Of a stretch of DNA of 64,000 bases, positions 1 through 9,060 are shown one piece after another. The notes beneath the pieces were generated by a model, which did not search any database, had not been told where the DNA came from, and saw nothing but the letters and a program-made list of their open reading frames with translations. Origin of the DNA: Emcibacteraceae bacterium (GTDB taxonomy: Bacteria > Pseudomonadota > Alphaproteobacteria > Sphingomonadales > Emcibacteraceae); contig JAWKXO010000003.1 of the NCBI GenBank assembly GCA_041396985.1, positions 62,001-126,000 on the forward strand, in the 5' to 3' direction. Made by a program: the position numbers and the translations under genes. Numbering within the stretch: position 1 is the stretch's first letter; each line of letters begins with the position of its first letter.

Positions 1-1
1 G

Positions 2-241
2 GAAATTTTAACGCCTAAAGATCTGGAAGATCGCTTCGGAATGGTCGGTGGTAACTGGCACCATGGAGAACTGACCCTTGACCAGATGCTAATGCTTCGC
101 CCGGTTCCGGAAGCATCAAGATATGCGTTGCCGCTTGACGGGCTTTACATTTGCGGGGCCGGGGCTCATCCGGGCGGCGGTGTCATGGGCGCTGCCGGGC
201 GTAATGCTGCGAGAGCAATTCTTAAGGGAGAAGTGAAATGA
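2..241 (+). CDS. FAD/NAD(P)-dependent oxidoreductase, C-terminal end (partial)
   Basis: The gene is cut by the left edge; only the last 79 codons are present. The frame is open from base 2. The visible end reads as the C-terminus of a phytoene-desaturase-like flavoprotein: a short His-containing stretch (NWHHGEL), an RP turn, and the Gly-rich FAD-contacting motif LYICGAGAHPGGGVMGAAG followed by a helix with NAAR. That motif is typical where the last strand of the Rossmann-type FAD domain closes over the flavin. The substrate cannot be told. The stop codon overlaps the next start (ATGA), so it is translationally coupled to the GcvT-like gene and probably acts in the same catabolic step. The family call is firm; specificity is unknown. 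Confidence 0.8.
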   Translation, partial: EILTPKDLEDRFGMVGGNWHHGELTLDQMLMLRPVPEASRYALPLDGLYICGAGAHPGGGVMGAAGRNAARAILKGEVK

Positions 242-1443
242 CCACGCAGATTGATAGGGATCACTGGCGCAGTGCTGTCAAATTTTCACCTTTTTATAGC
301 AAACTAAAAGAACATGATATGGTCAATATGTGGCATCGGTGGGCGGGCTATACGGTGCCGACTGTGCTTGAAAATACGACTTTTGAATATTTCGCCATTC
401 GTAATACGGCAAGCCTATTTGATCTAACACCAATGTCAAAATACCGGATTTGGGGTCCGGAAGCTCTTGATTATATGAACCGCTTGTTGCCCCGCGATAT
501 GACAAAATTACGCGTCGGTCGGGTTGCTTATACAGTCTGGTGTGATGACGAAGGGATGGTGATTGATGATGGAACCGTTTTCCGGGTGACGGAAGATGAA
601 TATCTGTTATGTGCTCAACAAAGGCAGATGGAAATTTTGAAGCGGAATGCCATTGGCTTTGATATTGAATTTGAAGAAGTATCGGACGAGATTGCTGCCC
701 TTTCCTTCCAGGGTCCGATCAGCTGTAAAATCCTTAAAAATATGGGGTTTAAGGATATTGAGACCATGAAGATGTTTGATCTTCGTCATTTCGAGTTTCC
801 GGGTGGTGAGGTGATGATATCCCGTTCCGGCTATACTGGCGATCTGGGCTATGAAATCTGGATGAAGAATGAGCAGGCCGAGCCATTTTGGGATGCTATT
901 TTTGAAGCGGGAAAGGATTATAATATCCGTCCGATAGGTGGCGATGCCCTTGAGATAGCCAGGATTGAGGCCGGTCTTATTGCGGCCAATGTTGATTTTT
1001 CGCCCGCCAATGAAACGGTGCGTCCGGGACATGCCAAATCACCGTTCGAACTGGGCCTGGACTGGCTCGTGAAACTGGATAAGGGAGTGGTTTTTAACGG
1101 AAGACGTGCTTTGTTAAAGGAAAAACAGCAAGGCTCAAGGTACCGCTTTGTCAGGCTGGATGTCGAAGGGAATAAGACGGCGTGTAATGCTTATCTTTTT
1201 GATAGGGAAAATGGCAAGAATATAGGCTATGTCAGCAGTGCGGCGTGGGCACCGTCGGCAAAGAAAAATATTGCTCTCGGGTTTGTAGATATGCCCCATG
1301 GTAAAGTGGGGGATATTATCTGGGCGGAGATTTATTATAAAAAAGAGCTTAAATGGAACCGGCGTTGGGCAAAATGTACGGTCATGGGTGGTCCTGCCTG
1401 GAACCCACCCAGAAAAACAAAAACGCCACCAGATGATTTCTAG
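238..1443 (+). CDS. GcvT-like aminomethyltransferase family protein
   Basis: A 401-residue soluble protein of the folate-binding GcvT/DmdA/dimethylglycine-dehydrogenase-tail family. Family features seen in order: an N-terminal segment with the WHRWAGYTVP region, a central GCV_T domain in which RSGYTGDLGYEIW (around residues 198-210) matches the conserved SRTGYTGE(D/L)GYE signature, and a C-terminal barrel ending near residue 390. Such enzymes move a methyl or methylene group from an amine or sulfonium substrate to tetrahydrofolate. The start overlaps the upstream flavoprotein stop by four bases, suggesting an oxidoreductase/C1-transfer pair. A TetR-type gene converges from the other side. The substrate is not readable; methylated amines such as betaine derivatives are only a guess from context. 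Confidence 0.85.
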   Translation: MTTQIDRDHWRSAVKFSPFYSKLKEHDMVNMWHRWAGYTVPTVLENTTFEYFAIRNTASLFDLTPMSKYRIWGPEALDYMNRLLPRDMTKLRVGRVAYTVWCDDEGMVIDDGTVFRVTEDEYLLCAQQRQMEILKRNAIGFDIEFEEVSDEIAALSFQGPISCKILKNMGFKDIETMKMFDLRHFEFPGGEVMISRSGYTGDLGYEIWMKNEQAEPFWDAIFEAGKDYNIRPIGGDALEIARIEAGLIAANVDFSPANETVRPGHAKSPFELGLDWLVKLDKGVVFNGRRALLKEKQQGSRYRFVRLDVEGNKTACNAYLFDRENGKNIGYVSSAAWAPSAKKNIALGFVDMPHGKVGDIIWAEIYYKKELKWNRRWAKCTVMGGPAWNPPRKTKTPPDDF

Positions 1444-1469
1444 ACTTATGTATTATGGACTAATGATTA

Positions 1470-2105
1470 TCAGCCACTGATTATAAGGCCTGTTGAGCTT
1501 TCAATAAACTGATAGGCAGTATCTAGGCTTTTTCTTTGCGAAAAGCCTTCAGGATCCAGACAGCATTCAAGCCAAAGTCCATCAAGCAAGGCATAAATAC
1601 CAATTGCCAGAGACCAGGTATCACGCCCTTTTAAAGAAAATTTTTGCTGTCTGTACGCTGTTTTAAGAATAGATTCTATTGCATCTATATATTGTTGATA
1701 CATTTCCTTATGCGCAATCCTCAGGTCATGTTCGCTTAATGTAATCGCCCAAAAGGCAAGCCATACTCTTAAATATTTTGGGTCGACATCATCAGGGGCA
1801 AAAGTGCTCTCAATATATACTTTTAACGCATTCAGGGGGTTTGTATCCATGGCAGCAATTTTTGCCTTAAATTCTTCCAGGAATAAATTTGAAAAATATT
1901 TATAGCTTTCTGCAATGAGCTCTTCTTTGCCTTTAAAATAATGGGTCAGTAGTCCAGGGGCCACGCCAGCGTAGCCAGCAATTCGACGTACAGTCGTTCT
2001 TTTGTACCCAAAATTTGCCAGTGAGCAGATGGTTGCATCTATAAAAAGCTGTTTTTTATCAGGATTTTTTTTATCAACTTTAAATAAATTTCGGCCATCT
2101 TTCAT
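1470..2105 (-). CDS. TetR/AcrR-family transcriptional regulator, BetI-like
   Basis: A 211-residue regulator. Residues about 18-65 form the TetR helix-turn-helix (TVRRIAGYAGVAPGLLTHYF is the recognition region). The C-terminal part (residues 85-205) has the long helices and the LLDGLWLECC segment common in BetI-type repressors of choline/betaine metabolism. It converges on the GcvT-like gene with 26 bases between stops and diverges from the YeeE transporter pair, so it could control either side. BetI identity rests on overall resemblance; a general TetR call is safe, the ligand is not known. Confidence 0.83.
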   Translation of the reverse strand: MKDGRNLFKVDKKNPDKKQLFIDATICSLANFGYKRTTVRRIAGYAGVAPGLLTHYFKGKEELIAESYKYFSNLFLEEFKAKIAAMDTNPLNALKVYIESTFAPDDVDPKYLRVWLAFWAITLSEHDLRIAHKEMYQQYIDAIESILKTAYRQQKFSLKGRDTWSLAIGIYALLDGLWLECCLDPEGFSQRKSLDTAYQFIESSTGLIISG

Positions 2106-2212
2106 TTAAATATGCTCTTTTCAGGTTTAATTTATGTTAGAGTAGTACAAAATTTTTCTGTAGTCGTCTGATTTATTGGAAAAATTAAATTTCATAACTA
2201 GAGAGGTTAATT

Positions 2213-2650
2213 ATGACAGAATTTACACCTTTTGCGTCATTCATAGGCGGTGCGTTGATCGGGCTTTCCGCTGTGCTTCTAATGCTATTCCAGGGCAGTA
2301 TAGCCGGTGTCAGTGGCATTTTAGGCAGGCTCTTGCCACCCTGGACCGAAACCAAAGGTCTGGATTGGCGGGCAGCCTTTATTTTTGGCATTATTATTTC
2401 TCCCATTCTGGTTAAGCTCGTTACCGGTCAAAATATTGAGCAGGTTGTATCTGACAGTAAAATTGTCATGATCTCAGCAGGTCTGCTCGTTGGATATGGA
2501 ACCGGCCTTGGTAGTGGATGCACCAGTGGCCATGGCGTTTGCGGCATTTCGCGCCTATCCATGAGATCCATTCTGGCAACGGTGTCTTTTATGTTATCCG
2601 GTTTTTTAACCGTTTATATCATCCGCCATCTTATTGAAGGGGCATTCTGA
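2213..2650 (+). CDS. YeeE/YedE-family sulfur-compound transporter, first half
   Basis: A 145-residue inner-membrane protein with about four hydrophobic segments. It carries the Cys-containing signature GSGCTSGHGVCGISRLS (around residues 101-117) of the YeeE/YedE (DUF395) family, whose members import thiosulfate or related sulfur species. AGAGG lies a few bases before the ATG. It is followed by a second, shorter YeeE-type gene whose start overlaps its stop by one base (TGATG). In many proteobacteria the transporter is encoded as two such half-proteins (PmpA/PmpB type), so this is a normal split and not a broken gene. Confidence 0.85.
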   Translation: MTEFTPFASFIGGALIGLSAVLLMLFQGSIAGVSGILGRLLPPWTETKGLDWRAAFIFGIIISPILVKLVTGQNIEQVVSDSKIVMISAGLLVGYGTGLGSGCTSGHGVCGISRLSMRSILATVSFMLSGFLTVYIIRHLIEGAF

Positions 2651-3060
2651 TGGGTAAAATTATTTCTGCTTTGATTGCCGGTTTGATTTTTGGACTGGGC
2701 CTTATAATTTCGGGTATGAGTAATCCTGCCAAAGTATTAAATTTTCTTGATTTAGCTGGTACGTTTGATCCCAGCCTTCTCTTTGTCATGGGCGGTGCAA
2801 TTATAGTTGTATTTACCGGGTATAAACTTGTGTTGAAACGTAAAACGCCTATTTTTGACAATGCATTTCACATACCGACCCGCAAAGATATTGATAAAAA
2901 CCTTATTATCGGTTCTGTAATTTTTGGAATTGGATGGGGTATTGGCGGATTTTGTCCGGGGCCGTCATTAACGTCCGTACTGCTTGGAAGTGAAGGAATA
3001 ATTTATTTCTTCCCTTCACTTGTTGTTGGGCTGATCATAACGAAAATTATTAAGGCTTAA
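2650..3060 (+). CDS. YeeE/YedE-family sulfur-compound transporter, second half
   Basis: A 136-residue membrane protein with about four hydrophobic helices, the partner of the preceding YeeE half. Seen: an N-terminal GLIFGLGLIISGMSNPAKVL helix and the GIGGFCPGPSLT motif near residue 100, which holds the Cys of the second pseudo-repeat. Start and stop overlap the upstream gene by one base, so translation is coupled and the two proteins probably form one transporter. A hairpin with a short AT-rich tail follows the stop. Confidence 0.85.
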   Translation: MGKIISALIAGLIFGLGLIISGMSNPAKVLNFLDLAGTFDPSLLFVMGGAIIVVFTGYKLVLKRKTPIFDNAFHIPTRKDIDKNLIIGSVIFGIGWGIGGFCPGPSLTSVLLGSEGIIYFFPSLVVGLIITKIIKA

Positions 3061-3085
3061 TGCACCTGCATATAAACTTTCACTC

Positions 3086-3116
3086 ATGAGGCCTGTATTA
3101 TGCAGACCTCATAAAA
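3086..3116 (+). terminator. Putative terminator after the YeeE pair
   Basis: An inverted repeat (ATGAGG.CTG paired with CAG.CCTCAT, one internal mismatch, 7-base loop) is followed by AAAATTTC. It lies between the convergent YeeE pair and the DUF6356 gene and could serve either. The tail is not a clean U run. Confidence 0.4.
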
Positions 3117-3138
3117 TTTCATTTAATGAAATATATCA

Positions 3139-3396
3139 TTAAGCAGATTCTGTTTGTTCAAATGCACCGGAGATACTTTTTGAAGGGTCCCTTTTATCCC
3201 GATTATGAACCATATCATCCATCAACTGGCTGATTATTCTGCTGCCCGTTTTTTCAAACAGAAATGGAAAAAAAGCGTGGGTCAGGCAGGCAAGAAGTGC
3301 CAGTGTCAGTTTACCACAGAATGAGAGTGCGGATAATAGATGTCCGAAATATGTTTCGCCAACTGAAGCAGGGTGCTCGGTAAAAGAAAATCGCAT
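3139..3396 (-). CDS. DUF6356-family small membrane protein
   Basis: I place the start at the ATG at 3396, because AGGA lies 8 bases upstream and the family begins at this point; the frame stays open a further 27 codons upstream without support. The 85-residue product opens with the motif TEHPASVGETYFGHL, has one hydrophobic helix (about residues 22-45, ending CLTHAFFPFLFEKTGS) and a charged tail. This matches the alphaproteobacterial DUF6356 family, which has no known function. It is a single gene between the YeeE pair and an Lrp regulator. Confidence 0.7.
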   Translation of the reverse strand: MRFSFTEHPASVGETYFGHLLSALSFCGKLTLALLACLTHAFFPFLFEKTGSRIISQLMDDMVHNRDKRDPSKSISGAFEQTESA

Positions 3397-3574
3397 GTCT
3401 GTTATCCTTATTGTTTGTCCTATATTTAGTTTAGGAAAGATAGCATGTGCGGAAGAAAAGATTTTTGCTTTCTTCAATAAAATTTGCGATTTTCTAGAAA
3501 AAATATATTAATATAAATTATAATAATAGTATAAATTTACATTAATTAGGCAATATTATGAAAAATAAGCCTTC

Positions 3575-4036
3575 TTATACGTAATTTAGCGGAAGTTTTG
3601 TCGTACTTTTTATTTCTTCCATTACGAAGCTGGAGCTGACATCGTAAAGATCATCAATTTTTGAAATAATATCCTGATAGACCCTGTCATATTCTGACAT
3701 ATCCGGCACCAGTATTTTTAGCGAGTAATCTGTTTCGCCGCTTAAGCGTAAAATTTCAACCACTTCCGGAATGTGGATGAGAGAGTTTCGAAATTTAATC
3801 AGCCAATCTTTTGAATGCTGACTGGTTTTTATATTTACAATGACAGTCAGACCCAGATTGAGTTTCTTCTTATTGACAAGTGCGACCCGTTTTTCGATAT
3901 AGCCTTTTTCCTCAAGAATCTGTACCCGCCGCCAACATGGCGTCGTGGATAGGCCGACTTTTTCAGAAAGTGCAGAGGTTGAGATGGTGGCATCTTCCTG
4001 CAGACATTTTAAAATCTTTTTATCAAATTCATCCAT
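3575..4036 (-). CDS. Lrp/AsnC-family transcriptional regulator
   Basis: A 153-residue regulator when started at the ATG at 4036, which has GGGGAG 8 bases upstream; a longer frame from 4093 exists without a ribosome-binding site. The N-terminal winged helix (residues 1-60, including LSEKVGLSTTPCWRRVQILEEKGYI in the DNA-reading part) is followed by the alpha/beta RAM ligand domain with a GETDYSLKI strand. Lrp-type proteins respond to amino acids or keto acids. The gene is downstream of and co-oriented with a GlcD-type dehydrogenase (about 80 bases apart), a likely target. The effector is unknown. Confidence 0.87.
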   Translation of the reverse strand: MDEFDKKILKCLQEDATISTSALSEKVGLSTTPCWRRVQILEEKGYIEKRVALVNKKKLNLGLTVIVNIKTSQHSKDWLIKFRNSLIHIPEVVEILRLSGETDYSLKILVPDMSEYDRVYQDIISKIDDLYDVSSSFVMEEIKSTTKLPLNYV

Positions 4037-4115
4037 GATCCGTCTCCCCTTTATTATAGAAAATAATTCTATTATTTTGCGATAGAATCGCAATCATATA
4101 CTAAATTGATACTGT

Positions 4116-5489
4116 TTAAAAGATTACGCCCGGGTTTAAAATATTTTTCGGATCCATGGTTTTTTTGAGCAGCTTCATCAGGGCAATTTCTTCCTGTGAC
4201 CGACTATGAGCCAGCCAGGCTTTTTTCTCCCTCCCGATACCATGTTCTGCTGAGACGCTCCCTCCTATTGTTTTAAGCGGATCATAGACGATCGCATTGG
4301 ATTGTTCATGCAGGCTTTCATCACCCGTGTTCGGGCAAATCATCAAATGAAGGTTACCATCGCCGATATGACCGATGACGTAACAATTTGCCTGCGGCCA
4401 GGTCGATGAAAATTTTTGCTGTACCTGTTCAATATAATTTTCCATATGTTTAATTGGAAGACTGACATCATATAAAAATAAAGGGAAATTCCTTAATATT
4501 GGCTCAAAACCTTCTCTGACAATCCAGATGGATTTTCGTTCCTGTTCTGACTTGGGAATGATGGCATCGATAATAATATTTTCCTCCATAGCACTTTCTA
4601 AGGAGTTCATGAAAATATTGTTGTCTGATTGCACGTCAGTCCCTGTACATTCGGTAATTACATAATAAGGATGATCTCGGCTCATTGGGGCCTTGTGGCC
4701 ATCCGGACCTGTCACTGCCTGAAAATAATTGCCCCACATAACCTCAAAGGCGCTTAATCGGGGTCCGGCTTTTTTCTTCATATGGTTTAAAAAACGGATT
4801 ACGCAAGAAAAGCTATCTAATCCCACCAGGGCAGTCTGACAGTTGGTTGACGCCGTTTCAAGTTTGACAATGATTTTGGTGATGATTCCAAGTGTGCCTT
4901 CGGAACCAATGAAAAGCTGTTTTAAATCATACCCCGCATTGTTCTTGATTACCTTATTCATGGAGGAAATTACAGTGCCGTCTGCCAACACGGCTTCAAG
5001 CCCGAGAATATGATTTCGCATCATGCCATAACGGATCACATTAATTCCACCTGCGTTGGTTGCGGCGTTGCCACCGATAGTACAGCTTCCTCTTGCGCCA
5101 AGATCAAGAGGGAAATAGAACCCTTTTTCGGCGACGGTTTTTTGTACATTTTCCAGAATTGCTCCTGCTTCAACAGTAACGGTGCCGCCTATTTCATCAA
5201 TTTCCTCGATCGCGGTCATCCGTTCTGTTGAAATAATTACGTGATCTAATGTTGCGTCGGCGGCTTTTGCGCATCCTGTCAGGCCGCCATGGGTTACAAT
5301 TATCTGACCTACGTCATTGCATTTTTTTATTATCTCGGAAAGCTGTGCAGTAGAAGTTGGCTTGATAACGGCCTTGGCAGTAATCGGGGTGGCATCCCAA
5401 TAACTGCTTGCGCGGTTTGAAATGCTGTCCCCTGTCAGGACTGCTTTTTCTCCATAGTCTGCTTTCAGCTTTTCAATAAAAAATGACAT
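4116..5489 (-). CDS. GlcD-type FAD-binding 2-hydroxyacid dehydrogenase
   Basis: A 457-residue flavoprotein. The N-terminal FAD_binding_4 domain (about residues 35-215) holds GGLTGCAKAA, GARGSCTIGGNAATNAGG and GSEGTLGIITK, which contact the flavin. The C-terminal FAD-oxidase domain holds HIGDGNLHLMI and SAEHGIGREKKAWL. This is the architecture of bacterial D-lactate, glycolate and D-2-hydroxyglutarate dehydrogenases, which pass electrons from a 2-hydroxyacid to a carrier. Length is normal for a single-subunit enzyme. Its Lrp-type neighbour suggests control by an amino or keto acid. The exact substrate cannot be read from sequence. Confidence 0.88.
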   Translation of the reverse strand: MSFFIEKLKADYGEKAVLTGDSISNRASSYWDATPITAKAVIKPTSTAQLSEIIKKCNDVGQIIVTHGGLTGCAKAADATLDHVIISTERMTAIEEIDEIGGTVTVEAGAILENVQKTVAEKGFYFPLDLGARGSCTIGGNAATNAGGINVIRYGMMRNHILGLEAVLADGTVISSMNKVIKNNAGYDLKQLFIGSEGTLGIITKIIVKLETASTNCQTALVGLDSFSCVIRFLNHMKKKAGPRLSAFEVMWGNYFQAVTGPDGHKAPMSRDHPYYVITECTGTDVQSDNNIFMNSLESAMEENIIIDAIIPKSEQERKSIWIVREGFEPILRNFPLFLYDVSLPIKHMENYIEQVQQKFSSTWPQANCYVIGHIGDGNLHLMICPNTGDESLHEQSNAIVYDPLKTIGGSVSAEHGIGREKKAWLAHSRSQEEIALMKLLKKTMDPKNILNPGVIF

Positions 5490-5558
5490 TTATCTTATTT
5501 CTTTTTTTGAGTGTTTTGTGATTAGAGTTTTGCTTCTCATAAAGCATTCAACTGTTCT

Positions 5559-6533
5559 TTAGAACCATTTCTGAATCTTAAATACGATTATTTGCCCAAC
5601 AACTATGGCAGCTAAAATTGCGCAGAATATCCAGAAGGAATAGGCATAATCGGCACCCGGAATTCCCCCTACATTAATGCCCAATAATCCGGTCAGAAAC
5701 CCTAGCGGCAGGAAAATGGCGGCGATAACCGAAAGGACATACATATTTTTATTCAGTCTGTCCGATAACATATTTGCAAGTTCATCTTTTACGATTTGTG
5801 CCCGCTCTCTAATTGCATCAAGATCCTCTACATGGCGTAAGACATTGTCATAATTTTCGTATAAGTAGCGTTTTTGCGATGTAGTTAGCCACTCCATCTC
5901 AGAAATTCTCAGTTGGCCAATAGCATCTTTTTGTGGTGCCATATAGCGTCTGAAGATAATGGCTTTTCGCCTTATGTCGATGATATTTTCCCTTAACGAT
6001 AAATCAGGATCATCCAGAATTTTTTCCTCAATATCGTCTGTCCGTTCATCCAGTTCAGTAATTACCGGTTCAATGCGTTCAAATAAGCGTGTAATCAGCA
6101 TAGTTACAAAATGCCCGGCATCGGTTGGACCACGGCCATTCTCAATTCTTTCCTTAATATCAAGAATGGCTTTAAGCTGCCGTTTCTGAACGCTAATAAT
6201 TCTGTGTTTGTCGACCCACATTCTGATTGAAACCATGTCTTCGGGGTCAGCATCCAGATTGAGGTTCGCGCCTCTCAATATAATAATGGCCCCGTCACCG
6301 ATTTCGGTAATACGAGGGCGGGTTTCCTCAGCCAGTAATGCAGATACGACAAACGGGTCAAGATAGGAAAGCTCATTTTCAAGCCACTCACGCGCCTGGG
6401 GATTACGAGCATCAAGATGAACCCAGGCCAATTGCGCATTCTTGATTTTCTGGCTGGCAACTTTAATATCATCAATGGCACTTCCACCGCCTTTGCCATC
6501 AAAATCATAAGCGAGCAACATAGTTTTCGTCAT
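5559..6533 (-). CDS. zntB: ZntB/CorA-family divalent cation transporter
   Basis: A 324-residue protein with a large cytosolic N-terminal domain of alpha/beta and long helices (to about residue 260) and two C-terminal transmembrane helices. The loop between them carries GLLGINVGGIPG, where the GIN variant of the CorA GMN motif is typical of ZntB zinc transporters. The C-terminus is basic (KIQKWF). The start overlaps the mscS-like stop by four bases (6530-6533), so the two membrane proteins are co-translated. The family call is firm; direction and preferred metal (Zn versus other divalent ions) are inferred. Confidence 0.85.
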   Translation of the reverse strand: MTKTMLLAYDFDGKGGGSAIDDIKVASQKIKNAQLAWVHLDARNPQAREWLENELSYLDPFVVSALLAEETRPRITEIGDGAIIILRGANLNLDADPEDMVSIRMWVDKHRIISVQKRQLKAILDIKERIENGRGPTDAGHFVTMLITRLFERIEPVITELDERTDDIEEKILDDPDLSLRENIIDIRRKAIIFRRYMAPQKDAIGQLRISEMEWLTTSQKRYLYENYDNVLRHVEDLDAIRERAQIVKDELANMLSDRLNKNMYVLSVIAAIFLPLGFLTGLLGINVGGIPGADYAYSFWIFCAILAAIVVGQIIVFKIQKWF

Positions 6534-7483
6534 TTTAACTCACCTAAATTCTTTACATATACATCCCTTTGTGGATATGGAATTTCGATATTATTTTCTG
6601 CAAATTTATCCCATATGGCAAATAGGACATCACTTTTGGGCCTTTTTCTGCCTTCTGCAACATTATCCACCCAGAAATAAAGGGTGAACATCACTGCACT
6701 ATCTCCGTAAGAATCAAGAAAACAATCGGGAGGTGATACTGTGCTTGATTTTGGGTGTTCATTTGCGGCTTCCAGCATAAGTTCATATGCTTTTTTAATA
6801 TCGCTTTTATAAGATACGCCGATATTTATCTCTACCCGGCCGAGCGTGTTTGTATATGTCCAGTTCGTTACGCTGTGAGTAATAAAATCTTCATTGGGGA
6901 TCATGATTTCCCTGTTTTCGAAGGTTTCAACAAGTGTGTATCTGGCACCCGTATGCCTGACAAATCCTGTGGTGCCATTTTCAAGTTCAATGAGATCGCC
7001 GACAACCACAGTTTTTTCAAATAACAAAATAATGCCACTAATAAAATTTGAAGCTATCTTCTGTAGACCCACACCGATCCCGATCCCAATAGCACCGCTA
7101 AAGATAGCCAGGCCGGTCAGGTCGATATCAAGAAGATCAAGGGCAACGAGAAACGCAATAAAATATACAAGGATCTGCAATGCCTTTACGATCAGAGAAC
7201 GGTTACTTGCCGTAATTTTGTTAAGCTTCTGAATATGCCCCTCACCAAAATCGGCGACAATACCGGCAAGCCAGAAAAGCAGGACAATTATAATAGCGGC
7301 CCGGGTAAGCAAATAGACCGAATAACGGTTAGATCCGAGTTGGAATGACATCGCATCGGAATCAAGAAAGTTTTGAATAGGGGCTAAAAATCCGGAAATG
7401 CCAAGAACAAAAAAGCCGACCACAACGAGCAATAGCAGCAGTTTAGCGACCCATGTCTTTGGTTTAAGAATTGATTTCCACAT
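6530..7483 (-). CDS. MscS-family mechanosensitive ion channel
   Basis: A 317-residue inner-membrane protein. Hydrophobic segments lie at about residues 13-35, 55-80 and 105-165. The last contains the Gly/Ala-rich pore helix (FSGAIGIGIGVGLQKIASNF), the hallmark of MscS, followed by the beta domain (VGDLIELENGTTGFV) and the alpha/beta cytosolic cage domain. It probably opens as a safety valve on hypo-osmotic shock. It is the first gene of a two-gene operon with the ZntB-like transporter. Confidence 0.88.
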   Translation of the reverse strand: MWKSILKPKTWVAKLLLLLVVVGFFVLGISGFLAPIQNFLDSDAMSFQLGSNRYSVYLLTRAAIIIVLLFWLAGIVADFGEGHIQKLNKITASNRSLIVKALQILVYFIAFLVALDLLDIDLTGLAIFSGAIGIGIGVGLQKIASNFISGIILLFEKTVVVGDLIELENGTTGFVRHTGARYTLVETFENREIMIPNEDFITHSVTNWTYTNTLGRVEINIGVSYKSDIKKAYELMLEAANEHPKSSTVSPPDCFLDSYGDSAVMFTLYFWVDNVAEGRKRPKSDVLFAIWDKFAENNIEIPYPQRDVYVKNLGELK

Positions 7484-7669
7484 ATAGAACTCACCCTGAT
7501 TTATTCTTTTTTATTATTGTCCAGAAATTACTTTTTATAAAGCACAAACATCATTCCATTCAATATTGGGGAATAAAAAATATTTAGGATTATCGGGTTA
7601 GCCTATTTGACATAAATAGTAATTATCCTCTAAATGAAGCCAATACGAATAAAGGAAATTGGATTGAAT

Positions 7670-9049
7670 ATGGAAAATATTGTAGTTGGATGGGAAGAAT
7701 GGGTGACTTTGCCGGAATTGGGTTTGCCAGCATTGAAGGCAAAAACGGATACCGGCGCAAGAACATCCGCCTTACATGCATTTTCTATTCAGCCTTTTGG
7801 TAGTGAAAAAAAGCCCTTTGTCAGATTTGGAATTCACCCGGTTCCGGATAATCCGGATATTGAAGTATTTTGTTCCGCACGGGTAGTAGACAGAAGAGAA
7901 GTGACATCTTCAAACGGCCAGAAAGAGCTAAGATATGTCATTAAAACACCAATAATTATTGGAAAAAGAAAATGGGATATTGAAATAACACTGACCAATC
8001 GCGGAAATATGGCCTACCGTATGTTATTGGGACGAACGGCCCTTGAGGAAGTCGCGGTCCAGCCAACGCAAAGTTTTATTCAGGGACAACTGTCCTACCA
8101 TTTATATGATAAGATTGCCCGACAGAAGCCGATTAAACGGCCACTCAGAATTGCAGTTCTCACCAGAGAGCCAAATAATTTTTCGACAAGAAGACTGGTG
8201 GAAGAAGCCGAAAAAAGAAATCATGTTATTGAGCTCATCGATACCAAAAGATGTTATCTCAATATTCAAAGTCATAATCCCGAAGTTCATTATGACGGTA
8301 AACCACTTCCAGTCTATGATGCCGTCATTCCACGAATTGGCGCTTCGCTGACCTTTTATGGCATGGCGGTTGTCAGGCAGTTTGAGGCTATGGGAACATT
8401 TTGTCTTAATAGTGCAGCATCAATTGGGGCATCGCGTGATAAACTGGCCGCCCATCAGATTTTGGCAAGGCACAGAATACCTATGCCGACAACGGCTTTT
8501 GCTAACTCTCCTAAAGATACAAACAGTTTACTTTCGTTGGTAGGCGGCGCTCCTACCGTGCTTAAACTTTTACAAAGCACACAGGGAAGAGGTGTCGTGC
8601 TGGCGGAGACAAAAAAAGCGGGGGAAGCTGTGATCAGTGCGTTTCAGGGACTTGATGCCCATTTTATCGCCCAGGAATTTGTAAAAGAGGCGGCGGGGTC
8701 GGATGTACGCTGCTTTGTTGTCGGTAAGAAAGTGGTCGGCGCTATGATGAGAACGGCTGATGCAGAAGATTTTCGTTCAAATTTACATGCTGGGGGTAAA
8801 GCAAAACGGGTTGCTTTAAGTAAAGATGAAAAAGCCATTGCCATCAGGTCAGCAAATGTCCTTGGTCTGACAGTCGCCGGAGTGGATTTGATAAGAACGG
8901 AAACTGGATCAAAAGTTTTGGAAGTCAACAGCTCACCCGGTCTTGAAGGATTAGAGAAAATATCCAGAAAAAATGTTGCTGAAAAAATAATAGAATATAT
9001 TGAAAATAATGTATCTTCCACAGTCCGGCAAAGCCGCAAAACCAGATAA
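7670..9049 (+). CDS. RimK-like ATP-grasp protein with N-terminal retropepsin-like domain
   Basis: A fusion of about 459 residues. The N-terminal 130 residues match the RimB/PF05618 'ATP-dependent zinc protease' family: an aspartic-protease-like fold with KTDTGARTSALHA as the D-T-G motif. The rest is a RimK-type ATP-grasp ligase, with the DKLAAHQIL lid, KLLQSTQGRGVVLAE nucleotide loop and KVLEVNSSPGLEG metal-binding end. RimK enzymes add amino acids, often glutamate, to proteins or peptides. I use the ATG at 7670, preceded by an AAAGGA-like site, though an upstream ATG at 7634 and an intervening TTG are in frame. The gene stands alone, divergent from mscS. The substrate is unknown. Confidence 0.82.
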   Translation: MENIVVGWEEWVTLPELGLPALKAKTDTGARTSALHAFSIQPFGSEKKPFVRFGIHPVPDNPDIEVFCSARVVDRREVTSSNGQKELRYVIKTPIIIGKRKWDIEITLTNRGNMAYRMLLGRTALEEVAVQPTQSFIQGQLSYHLYDKIARQKPIKRPLRIAVLTREPNNFSTRRLVEEAEKRNHVIELIDTKRCYLNIQSHNPEVHYDGKPLPVYDAVIPRIGASLTFYGMAVVRQFEAMGTFCLNSAASIGASRDKLAAHQILARHRIPMPTTAFANSPKDTNSLLSLVGGAPTVLKLLQSTQGRGVVLAETKKAGEAVISAFQGLDAHFIAQEFVKEAAGSDVRCFVVGKKVVGAMMRTADAEDFRSNLHAGGKAKRVALSKDEKAIAIRSANVLGLTVAGVDLIRTETGSKVLEVNSSPGLEGLEKISRKNVAEKIIEYIENNVSSTVRQSRKTR

Positions 9050-9060
9050 TAAGTAGAATA

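Noticed and set aside
607..1032. 141-codon frame antisense to the GcvT-like gene
   Set aside because: It is the complement of conserved GcvT coding sequence, with no ribosome-binding site and no family resemblance.
2213..3060. YeeE gene apparently broken in two
   Set aside because: Two-gene YeeE/PmpAB arrangements with overlapping stop and start are normal; each half has its own start and full motifs.
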